Below, piece after piece: positions 43,690 through 53,700 of a stretch of 64,000 nucleotides of DNA. The notes below the pieces were generated by a model. That model did no database searches. It was not told the origin of the DNA and worked only from the letters and a program-made list of their open reading frames with translations. The DNA lies in the NCBI GenBank assembly GCA_023627715.1, contig JAMAHW010000023.1, forward strand, positions 186,001 through 250,000. Direction: 5' to 3'. Made by a program: the position numbers and the translations under genes. Position 1 is the stretch's first letter; each line of letters opens with the position of its first letter. The stretch is from Periconia sp. R9002 (Eukaryota; Ascomycota; Dothideomycetes; Pleosporales; Periconiaceae).

Positions 43690-45156
43690 ATGTCGACGAC
43701 ATCGCCCCCAGCAGAGTCTGTACCTACATTACCAATAGGGCCAGGCCATCACCAGCAGGCATTGTCTCACATAACAGAACAGCAAGGAGTGAAAAATGAG
43801 CCAAACCAAGAACCGGAACAACATTCAGTGTTGCAAGCTCAGGCAAGACCGCAGTCAGAAATACATCCGCCAACACCACAGCAACAGCCTGTATTCCATC
43901 CGCCGCCCTCGCAGCAGCATCATCCGAATTTCCACCAGCCAGGACCTTCCCATCAAACTGGACCACACCATCCAGGCCCACAGCCGCCTGGGATACATCC
44001 AGGCCATCATCCAGGATTGTACCACCCAGGGATACATCAACATGGAATGTATCAACCAACTCTTCATCAACAGGGCATGTACCCCCCCGGTCTTCATCCT
44101 CCAGGCCTACACCAGCAAACAATTCCCCATCTAGAGCCTCAACAGCCAGGGACGCAACGAGGGCCATATTACCACACCGCACCTCCGCAGCCTGGGCCAC
44201 CATTCCAACAGCAACACCCACACCCACATCCGCACCAGCATACCCATCACCACACACTTCCGCAGCATCCCCCACCATCCGTCCAACAAAACCCTTCACA
44301 GAGCCAGCAACCACCCCAGCAGAGCAACCCACAGCGAAAACAACGGCCTCCAAAAACCCCTCCCCACTCGCCGCGGCACCGCTACCTAACCCGGGACCAA
44401 CGCCTCCAAATCATGACCCTCCACGGTGCCGGCCACACCCAACTCTTCATCGCGAACCAATTGGGCGTGACCTCGCGCCAAGTCGGCTACACGATCCGCA
44501 GCGGCTCACTGACACCCAAGAAACGCTCTGGACGGCCGCAGAAACTCTCCCAGGCCCAATGCGACCAGATCGAGGCGTTCGTGACCGGGAATGGTCCCGC
44601 ACCCTCAGGCACCACCGACGGAGGCTGGGAAGAAGGACGGTACATGAGCTACGAAAAGCTCGCCAAGGGACCATTCGCGAGCTGGGGCGTGGGCGAGTAT
44701 GCGGTGCGCGGGGTGCTGCGCAAGAGGGGGTACGTGAGGGTCGGGCGAGAACTCATCAAAAAGGCCTCCGACGGCTCCAAATCTAGAAAGAGAGCGCGCA
44801 AGCCAAAGTTCCTAAACGCAACGGCGACCATCTCGGTTGACGAAGATGATGACGAAGATGATGGTGATGATATCGACGAAGATGATGAGGAGAATGACGA
44901 TGATGGGGAAGGGGATGAGGACGATGCCATCTTACAGGAACAGCGTGGTTCTCCCTCGGCGGCGGCGGCGGCGAATGACACTTCGAGAGCTGCGAACTCC
45001 CTTTTAAACGCCAATCCCACTCCAACAGATTTTAATCTGGGCGTTGGGAATGCTAGCATGGCTCCCATGGGCCAGGTAGCACCACCTGTCGAAACGGCGT
45101 CGAACACGATTGAGAATGGTCACGCGGCAGTTCCGGTCGCGGAGCAGGTCTCGTAA
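43690..45156 (+). CDS. Transposase-like HTH DNA-binding protein without catalytic domain
   Basis: Single exon, 488 residues. Residues about 20-225 are His/Pro/Gln-rich with loose repeats such as HPGIHQHGM, HPPGLHQQ and HQPGPSHQ. Residues 231-285 (RYLTRDQRLQIMTLHGAGHT, then FIANQLGVTSRQVGYTIRSG) form a helix-turn-helix like the N-terminal DNA-binding domain of Tc1/mariner transposases, with the usual basic linker PKKRSGRPQKLS. A second helical block follows (286-356: QCDQIEAFV, YMSYEKLAKG, YAVRGVLRKRGYVRVG), like the second HTH of a paired-type transposase domain. Then come a basic stretch (KKASDGSKSRKRARK) and an acidic run (383-413). No DDE/D nuclease domain is present, and no inverted repeats flank it. 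This fits a domesticated transposase domain recruited as a transcription or chromatin factor. The acidic and His/Gln/Pro regions would suit activation or condensation. Function inferred. Confidence 0.75.
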   Translation: MSTTSPPAESVPTLPIGPGHHQQALSHITEQQGVKNEPNQEPEQHSVLQAQARPQSEIHPPTPQQQPVFHPPPSQQHHPNFHQPGPSHQTGPHHPGPQPPGIHPGHHPGLYHPGIHQHGMYQPTLHQQGMYPPGLHPPGLHQQTIPHLEPQQPGTQRGPYYHTAPPQPGPPFQQQHPHPHPHQHTHHHTLPQHPPPSVQQNPSQSQQPPQQSNPQRKQRPPKTPPHSPRHRYLTRDQRLQIMTLHGAGHTQLFIANQLGVTSRQVGYTIRSGSLTPKKRSGRPQKLSQAQCDQIEAFVTGNGPAPSGTTDGGWEEGRYMSYEKLAKGPFASWGVGEYAVRGVLRKRGYVRVGRELIKKASDGSKSRKRARKPKFLNATATISVDEDDDEDDGDDIDEDDEENDDDGEGDEDDAILQEQRGSPSAAAAANDTSRAANSLLNANPTPTDFNLGVGNASMAPMGQVAPPVETASNTIENGHAAVPVAEQVS

Positions 45157-45605
45157 AAGAAGAGAAGAAAAATGACGATAGAGCATAAAAAAGGAAGAAG
45201 AAAAGAGGGAAAAGAGCAAAAACAACATTTACGGACCAATCTCAGTCAGCTATATTATTAGGGAGAGTAGAAACACCAGCCTTAGCACCCACGGCTAGCG
45301 GGACATACTATAATGTGCTTTTGGTTGCGATGGACGATTTGGATTGAAAAATGTCCATTTTGCAAATTGCCTGTTGGCATACCGACTACCAGGAATCATG
45401 ATAAAAAATAAGTAGTTAACCTACAAGAGCGGGCCACCCCCATCATCAGCAACAATGATTCGGTGAAAACGGTGCCAAGGCACCCGACGACACCATCTTC
45501 GACATCATCAAAGCATATATAATTGATCGGCAGCCCTCCACTTTTCCGGGGGACATTTCTCTCTCCTACTGCCACAATTACCGTTAAAGGAGCTTTTATC
45601 TCAAA
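45157..45605. other. Intergenic upstream of the second F-box gene
   Basis: Contains the likely promoter of the F-box gene; nothing else seen. Confidence 0.45.
45515..45522 (+). promoter_or_regulatory. TATA-box-like element of the second F-box gene
   Basis: ATATATAA lies about 85-90 bases upstream of the ATG at 45606, much as in the first F-box gene of the window. Confidence 0.3.
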
Positions 45606-47207
45606 ATGACTAAGAGCCACGAGCATCCCGCCTTTCCCAGGCGCTCTCTGCCCACAGAAATCCGCCTTTTGATCCTCGACGAAATCTCAAGCCAAAAACA
45701 CCGTAGCTGGGCTCAGTGCGCAGCCGTTTGCAAAGAATGGCAGGCCATTCTTGAACCCAAGAATTTCTCCCAACTAACATTGCAGCCATCCTGTCTAGAC
45801 GAACTGGAAACACTCGTTGTCCGACAAAGGTCTTTTGTCCAGCACATCTGTCTCAATATCGAACTTCCTCGATATGACTGTCCCGCTTGTAAACAAGATC
45901 CTGTCATGACTAATGATGGGCCTACCATTTTTAGGGGAGCTATCCTCAGGCTCTTTTCTATCCTGAGTACCTGGCAGCCTACAGGTCAGTTAACACTCGA
46001 GCTGAGCGCATCTTCACCGAGTGACTCTCAACACTGATTTAAGAACTATTGCTTTGGGCCTGGACACGAAGACACAAGAGAGTGGACCCAGCAAGAAAAG
46101 GCCACTAGGTGGCACGACCCAAGGCACGGCTGGATCGATGGTCAGCAGGTTGAGACTCCCGGTTGGAAGACTTTTCGGCCCCTCTTCTCTGAGCTCTGCT
46201 CGCACGTCCCCGAACCTATACCTGTCGTTCATGCCGTTACAAATTTCTGCATACATCGACAACTTCGACGTCGGCTTTCTTCGTCCGTACTACAGGTCTT
46301 GTGGGAGAAACTCCCTCGGCTAGAAAGTATAGTCTACGAGATGTGGCGTGTCTCGCCACGCAGACACCAGACTGCACTTGCATATCGTACGTGCAGCCCT
46401 GTATTATATTTTGTTCTGCGCTTTTGGGATAATATTATTTTGTCTTGATATTTTCCCGTAAAGTCCACGAAACCCCCTATCTCCCTATGTGAAATAAGTT
46501 TTTGATTTCCTTCTGACACCTTGATAGAGCTATACCGTTTATTTCAGTATAGTATTCCTAAACACGTCAAAAGAGTATCTATCTTCAAGGACTTCAATAA
46601 CCACCATACATCGACACTGAAGAATTTGGTCGCGAATGCCGCACTTGTACTTGTAGATAACAAACTTGCCGAAGGGTTTTCCACCCACAGTCACCACCTA
46701 GAGCACCTTTCCATCTCATACATGATCGACGCCCAACGGTTTTTCGCCTCGTGCCAAAAGATGCCATGTACCTGGACTCTCCAGCAGTCGCTGTCACTCA
46801 CATCATCCACGCTGGCCCACCGAACTCCTCGTCAACATATTGACACGCTGTTGCGAGACGCCAGTTCGACTGCGCTGACGATGCCGCAGCTCAAAACCAT
46901 GGCGCTCTGGAACAGCGAACCGGGACACGCCTGCGCGGTGATTTATCAGCGACATACCCCAAGCTCAGTGGCCACACTTACATGGCGTGCTACCTGGGAT
47001 TTCGAGCTCAGCGATGATGTTGTCGAGGCTTGGAAGAAAGTTGACCCTGATCCCTGCTACTTACTACTAGAGAAGGAGTTATTGCGCGACGTGGATATCG
47101 GGTCCCATGGCGACGCAATCTATCATCTGCGCCTGCCGGATGGAGTTGTTGATTCAGAATCACTATCAAAAATACGCTACGAGGGGACGTTTCAAAGATT
47201 GGCCTGA
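45606..47207 (+). pseudogene. F-box protein gene with one in-frame TGA
   Basis: Exons 45606-46386 and 46528-47207 (141-base intron, phase matches) would give about 486 residues. The N-terminus has an F-box (RRSLPTEIRLLILDEISSQK, AAVCKEWQAIL). Later parts show features of a fungal F-box family: LTLELSASSPSDSQH, FGPGHEDTREWTQ, HAVTNFCIHRQLRRRLSSSVLQ, LPRLESIVYEMWR, and the C-terminal WDFELSDDVVEAWKKV. Immediately after DSQH the codon at 46035-46037 is TGA, then the same frame continues with FKNYCFGPGHEDT for another 115 codons to a proper donor. In relatives, as I recall them, an aromatic residue (often Trp) stands there, so TGG to TGA is likely. Either the gene is a recent pseudogene or it yields a truncated 143-residue protein that keeps the F-box. 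Confidence 0.75.
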
Positions 47208-48643
47208 TCAGTGCAAATGTTGTATCTATTTGCTAGCGAGGCTTCGTCTAGGAAGAAGTGAAAGAGGGGGGGAGTAAACATTTTGTTTTTGTTTTTGCAC
47301 TTACAAAAAAAAAACCCCCCTTGGAATGGGTTGGGAAAATAGAAATAGATCGGGTATGCATGGGAACATGTTGTTACAATTAGTTTTATTACACTCCGTC
47401 GGCGGAGCACACGCGCGAGCTATATAGCAGAAAGAAAGAAAAAAATTATAGATGGGACGATGCAACACCACAAAAGCACACACACACACATAGGCGCGCA
47501 GATGTATGAATGTCGTTTTTGCATGACACCCTAACATTACCCAACCTAGTTATGGTATGATATTGGTATGTTGCTTAACCAGTAAAAGTAGGTGGGTACG
47601 TTGAGAAAGAGTATCCACCTACGTAACGAGATGGCGTTTAAACCACACCGCTTGTACTTGTATAACGAACGAACGACTTTAAGCATTAAGCAACGCATTA
47701 ATGTGTCCACACTTACACACCTATCAAGATAGATAGAGAAAGAAGAGGGAGAGGGCGTGAGGCGTAAGGCGTGAGGCGTGGGGGGGATTGGTACATGTAC
47801 ATCATACACTGTAGATGGAAAATGTAAGATCGGTAGTGATACTAAGTTTTTTGCGAGTGTGGGACGCGCGCTACATGCGTGCATAACCCGCATATATAGA
47901 TGTACGTGGGTAAATGTTTTACAAACACATCTCCACATGTGTAAACACCACAACGAAGATAAACATGAACATAAAGCCGTTTGGATGGATTGATGAGAAG
48001 AACGCTAAATATGCACAAGACGAACAAGCTACGCACCATACCAGATGATACGTGCTAATCTTTTTTGTGGTTGGGAAATGGTGAGCCTTAAAGACAAGAA
48101 CCCCATGCAAAACAGAACGACAAAGACAACAAAATCTAAATACAAGAAACAAAAACTTTCGTAACAAGGACATTTCACACTCGCGCAAACAGGAGGATAG
48201 AAGAAAAGGGGGTGATTGAGGGACTCGATGCTGTAAGAGCGACCGAACGAGCAAAGTCGACGACAGGACAGGAGCAGGACAGAAAAAGGTAACAGAATAG
48301 ACAGGGTATATTCAAACACACGTGGAACGCAACTGTACAATCAAGTTAACAAAGGGAATCTGCCTTCTATCTCTCCATCCGTCGCTTATTCGACTTGCTC
48401 GACCTTCGTCTAAACATCTCACCCAACAACCACCCCTTTTGTTCTTTCTTTTCGTTTCCAAAACACACGCAGGACCGCGAACCAAAGTAAAAAAAAAACA
48501 AATGCTGGTAAAGAGGGTGTATATTTCAAGATATGGACAAGATGCTTTGATATCAATCGATATACACAAGAAGTAGAAAGGTTTCCTTCATTGACCATGT
48601 GTAACATTCAACACCCTTCAACTACCACGAACGCGCGACGCGT
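47208..48643. other. Intergenic between F-box gene and secreted wall protein gene
   Basis: No supported gene. It contains A- and C-runs near 47306-47322, a CA microsatellite near 47476-47490 and a GCGTGAGG triple near 47757-47777. The part near 48600 is the 3' flank of the wall-protein gene. Confidence 0.5.
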
Positions 48644-50723
48644 TTAGTAAGCGTTGCCAGGGGCGGGGATGGGAGTGTAGCCGTTGCCAGCCGGGGTGGT
48701 GGTGGAAGCAGCCTTCACGGGGGTGGAGGAAGCGGCACCAGTAGCGGGCTTAGAGGCAGACGAGACGATGGAAAGGCTAGGGAGGGCAGAGGTGGCAATC
48801 TTGCTGGAGCTGACCGCGACGGGAGCAGAGCCAGAAGGAGCAGGGACGCCGACGGGAACGGGGCGGGTCTTGGTCAAGAAGCCAGAGCTGGGAGCGGGGA
48901 AAGGACGGGTGCCGTTACCGCCGGGGATGGGGTAGGGAGCACCAGTGGGCTTGACGGAAGGAACAGCGTTGGCACCAGCAGTCTATAGCATGTTAGTTAT
49001 ATGGTTTCATGCATCTTGATCATGTTCAACTTACGACGTAGACGGTCTCCTTGACGGTGGCAGTGACAGTGACGGCAGGGGCGCAGTCACCAGAGCCAGA
49101 GCCAGATCCAGAGCCGGAACCGGAGCCAGAGCCAGAGGCACCACCGTTGGCACCAGCAGGGACATCAGAAGAGCCACCAACACCAGCAGAAGCGGAAGCA
49201 GCGGGGGTGGGGACAACGGTGACGTATTTGGTAGACTTGGAGGTCTGGTCAATCACCTTGGTGGTGTCCTTGTCACCGCCGCTGGGAACGTCGGTAGCAG
49301 AGGCCTGGGAGGCAGGGACATCGGCAGGCTTGGTCTTGGTGACGAAGATGGTGGAGTAGATGGTCTCGGTGGAGGTGGACTCGACCTGGGTGGTGGTCTC
49401 GTGAGCGTTGTTGCCAGTGCCGACGGTGTAGGTCAGCGTCTCGGTGACCTTGTGGACGGAGGTGGAGACAGGGGTGGAGGTGGTAAGAACGGTGGTGGAA
49501 GCCTTGGCCTCAACCTCGCTCTTGGGGCAGACAGTGGTGGCAACGGGGACGACGCTGGTGACGAGCGAAGTGGACCTGGAGGGGCAGTTGGACACAGTCG
49601 GGGGGCAGGCAGTGACGGTGAAGATCTGGGTAGAGAAGATGGTCGAAGTGGTCATCTCCACGCCGCTAGTAGCGTTCTGGACACCAGTGACGGGGAAACC
49701 GCCGGTAGGCTTGAAGGTGAAGGGAGCAGTGCCGCTGGGCTTGACGGTGGGCTTGACGGAGGGGACAGAGATGGGAGTGTATCCGCTGGGCTTGAAGGTA
49801 GGGGCAGTTCCGACGGGCTTGGCGGAAGAAGCAGTCTCGGCCTTGGCAGAGGTGGAATCCTTGGAGGGAGGGTAGACAGCACCAGTGCCGGAAGGCTTAG
49901 GAATGAAGGGAGGAGCGACACCCGATCCAGAAGGCTTGGGCACACCGGAGGGAGGAGTGACACCAGAGGGAACACCAGTTCCAGGGAAAGTGGGGACAGG
50001 CTTGCTGGCGCTGGGAACACCAGTTCCGGGGAAAGTGGGAACGGGCTTGCTGGCGCTGGAGACAGCAGTTCCGCTGGGCTTCACGGGGGTGTAGCCAGTG
50101 CCGGGAGCAGTGCCGGAGGGAACAACGACCGAGCTGCTGGAGGGGACAACGACCGAGCTGCTGGATGAAGCGACGTGAACGCTGCTGGAGGGAACCTCGA
50201 CGGGCTTGGAAGCGCTGGAGACGCCAGCAACGGGGGTGGAAGAAGGCTTCTCACCGCCATAGCCGCCACCGACGGGAGCAGTGGGAGCGGAGCTGGAGGG
50301 AGCAACGGGAACGCTGCTGGAGGGGACCTCGACAGGCTTGCTAGCGCTGGAAACAGCTGGGGTAGAGGCGGCCGAGGTGGCGGGCTTCTCACCTCCGTAT
50401 CCACCGCCGACGGGGGCAGAGGGAGCGGAGCTGGAAGGAGCCACGGGGACGCTGCTGGAGGGGACCTCTACGGGCTTGGAAGCGCTGGAGACAGCAGGAG
50501 CAGAGGGAGCGGCGCTGGAGGGCTGTCCGTACTGGCCACCGACGGGGGGGACAACGGCGGAGGAGGAGGATGAAGGAGCAGCAACGGGCTTGCTGGCAGA
50601 CGAAGCTGGGGGAGCAGACATGCTGATGGGCTTGTAGGAGTCTCCAGCCGGGGCGCCGTAGGCGTTACCCTGGGCATCAGCGGCGGCCAAAGCGGCCAAG
50701 AAGGCGACGGTGAGCTTCATCAT
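48644..50723 (-). CDS. Secreted Ser/Pro/Thr-rich repeat cell-wall protein
   Basis: Exons 50723-49035 and 48982-48644 on the minus strand (52-base intron, phase 0) give 675 residues. The start MMKLTVAFLAALAAADAQG is a signal peptide; cleavage is likely after Ala-Asp-Ala. Residues about 30-330 are Ser/Pro/Val-rich, with tandem units built on SSASKPVEVPSSSVPVAPSS followed by VGGGYGGEKP, and later units on PTFPGTGVPSASKPV. A middle segment, FTVTACPPTVSNCPSRST..TTVCPKSE, resembles the Cys-containing Thr/Val-rich module of fungal wall proteins, followed by Thr-rich TTSTPVSTSVHK. A run of SerGly pairs precedes DCAPAVTVTATVKETVYV. The C-terminus is more SerPro-rich sequence ending PAPGNAY; no hydrophobic GPI signal is seen. 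It is likely a heavily O-mannosylated wall or adhesin-like protein; the ligand is unknown. Orthologues vary in repeat number. Confidence 0.85.
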
Positions 50724-53700
50724 CTTGAAGGATGTTGTTGGTTGGATTTGAGTTGGTTACAGTGGTGAACGGGACGATGTTGATATTGGGTTCTGAGATT
50801 GAGGCTGCGCGAAGGAAACCAGGCAGAAGTCAATTCTGCAAAACGATGGATCGGTCCTGTAAGGAGTGACTGTGGTTGGTAAAAGAGAGTAAGTGCCGCG
50901 ATGGACAAACGAGTGTACTGGAAGCGAAGGTGTGCCTTTGCAATGGAGGAGAAGAAAAAAAGAAGGTCCGTCAGCAGCGAGGAGGGTGGTATATGAATGA
51001 GCGGCGAGGGCCCGAAGCCCCCTAGCTGCCAAGCAAACAAAGTTGCCCGTTTCTTCCCTGGCGTGGCAGGCGCAATTTCGAGAAGGAGTGAGCATTACCG
51101 TGCGCCTGCCTCATCACGGCCTGGACGCCACTTCCTCGCAGTAGGGGTGCCCCCCTGGCAGGCCATGTCGGGCCACGCTCGGGCCACGGGCGAGCGACCA
51201 CTCAGGGTCTTCCTGGCGCAAGAGCAGGCAGGCACTTGAGCCGCTTTGCCCCTGGGAGTGGTACGGTACCTGCGTTGGCCTTTCTGCCCGCCATTTGCTA
51301 GTCTACTCTTGCACTACGACGACTACAGTACAGCTGCATGTGGCCGGCGGCAACGCAACGTAGCATTGAATCTTTTTGCAGTAAAAAGATGTCTGCTTTG
51401 AGTATTCTCCTTGCGGGCGGCTGTGCAACGTGTGCATAGATGCATGGCTCCAGGACGACGTTTCACGGCGGTTGGTCGAAAAATAGAATACCGTGGGTGG
51501 AGGAGGGAAGTGCCCTGTGCAGATCCACCCTGGCTGGCCTCTTCTTCTCACAAAACATGCTCTACTGTACAGCACAGTCATGGTTGCTATTCCATCTCGC
51601 ACACTACCGTACCTGACGGCTGCATAACGAATGCTCCCCATTGGCCATCTGCCAGCGAAATCACCGCCAACGTGCGCAAAATCGCCGCGCCGCAACCACA
51701 CTCCCCTGCCCTGCCCGCCCGTCCCGCAGGCCTGAAAAAGCATCGTTGCGCAGGATGGAACTGTTGTCTCTTCTCCTCGTCATCGACTCATTGCCATGTT
51801 GATGGACAGATGATCGAACACTTGAAAATGCTCCGATGAGGGGCCGGGCAGTCGATAGCCTCGTTCCCAAGTCTCGAGATCATCTCTTCCAATAATGCCA
51901 GAAAATAGCTGCACACGCTATTTCCCACAATAGCAATCTCGTGCATGCTACCGCGATTGGCCGGGTTGACGGCCTGAGGAGGCCCCTGATTGGTGGGATG
52001 CCTGGACGGATGAGAGGCGTGTTTCAGCGGCCTAGCCAGTCTGCTGCCGCTAAGCGCTTTGGGTCGGCGTCATATCCGCATCTATCCCCCATCCACCCCC
52101 CAAAATAATGCCGTCCTTGTTCCCCCTCCACAACACGACACGACACAGGACAGACTATACCTAGCACTATAGCATGAACAGCATGGGAAACAACAAACCC
52201 ACATGGCTCGCCCAAAAATACCTGCTACAGCCCATGACCTCAACTTCAAACTGTCAAAAGGTTATTTTTGCCCTGCTGTGTTTCCTGCCAATGCCAGACA
52301 TCGCCCACCGTTTCGTGCGGCTGCCTCGCTCGCTCGTCATCGCTCAATTTCCACCATGTGCCCGTTTTCCTACACCGAAATTTCCGCCCACCTGGGTGTC
52401 ATGATTCCACACAGCCTCGCCCTTTTTGTTGTTGTTCCTCCACAACTCTGTTCGCGATGCTCTATCTCATCCTATCCTCTCCAACTTTGTGCACTCAACT
52501 CTGCTCCGTTCTAGCCCTGCGTCTCCCCACAACATCTCCCAAGATCATCACTCCCATCTCTCTTGGGTAAGCCCCACTGCGTATCAATATCCCAAGGCCA
52601 AGAGTCAGGGAGATTGCTGTGGAGCGCCTCCTATGACACCATACCATCAGAACTCAATCTCATCTCCCACCCCCCTTCGCTATCGCCAGTCATTGGAACC
52701 GTCGTATCTTCTTAGTCATGAAAAACATCAACAAACTCTCAGTCTCTATATGAGACGGCCGTGTGGCGCTCATGTCAAATGGTGATGCGATTCAATAGAC
52801 GCCGTCCACAAATTCCTCTACACCGTCTCTCTTCAACCTTTCGTCGTGTCTCTTGCTCGAACCAGTCCCGCAAATAATATTGACCCATCAAAACATGGAT
52901 GCAACTAACACAGCGCTACCATAGCACATGCTCTCCAATGCAACCGCCTGCAGAGAGCCATGCCTTAACCCTCCATTAACATCTTCTGCTCTGCTGCCGC
53001 CTATTCTACGCTAACTTCTACCAATCAATCGCATTTTCAGTAACATTGCCCAGTAAGCAGAGCGTGGACATTCATGATTCCATGCATGGCACATGCACGC
53101 TGTCATGCTGCGCGCGCGCTCCCGTCCTACTCTACCGCTGTCAAACCACCTCTTGGCTAGTTTCGAAACCTCGCTTGAAACGAAACCGCCGCATCCATCG
53201 TATACACCCTATTACGATCCCTCCACCATCTGCACTTTATATATTTGCAACACGATTACGCTGATGTGGAGATGGCCTGGGGAAAACGGGGCGCTCCCAC
53301 TACCTTTGTTGGAAGATCATGTTTCTGTATTGGGAACCTGGAGAGGCTCGAACGTCATTCACTACTCTGCTTGAAACGAAACACCTTCATGCGCGCTGCC
53401 TGTCCTGGTGGTCATCCAACACTTAACAGTGACAGGCCGGGAACTGCTTGGCACGTCCATCAATTCTTGTCGATCGATTTACTAGAAACACCGCCGCCTC
53501 ACGACCTCCCGAGGCAAGAGTTCGCTGCCAGCCAGGATACGATCCACCGCCTCGGTTCAAAGTTAATTACCTACCTGCTTGAAACGCATCCTCTTTCATG
53601 CTAACAACGTCACGGCAATAATAACATCAGACATGGCCAAGTAGGTAGCCGTGACTGATGATGATCAAAGCAATCCATCACCTCAGCCCTGTCAGCGTCC

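Noticed and set aside
43724..44353. 209-codon frame antisense to the HTH protein gene
   Set aside because: Val/Gly/Ala shadow of the His/Pro/Gln codons on the sense strand.
49401..50168. 255-codon frame antisense to the wall-protein gene
   Set aside because: Gly/Asp/Ser-rich mirror of Ser/Pro repeats; the sense frame has a signal peptide and a consistent intron.
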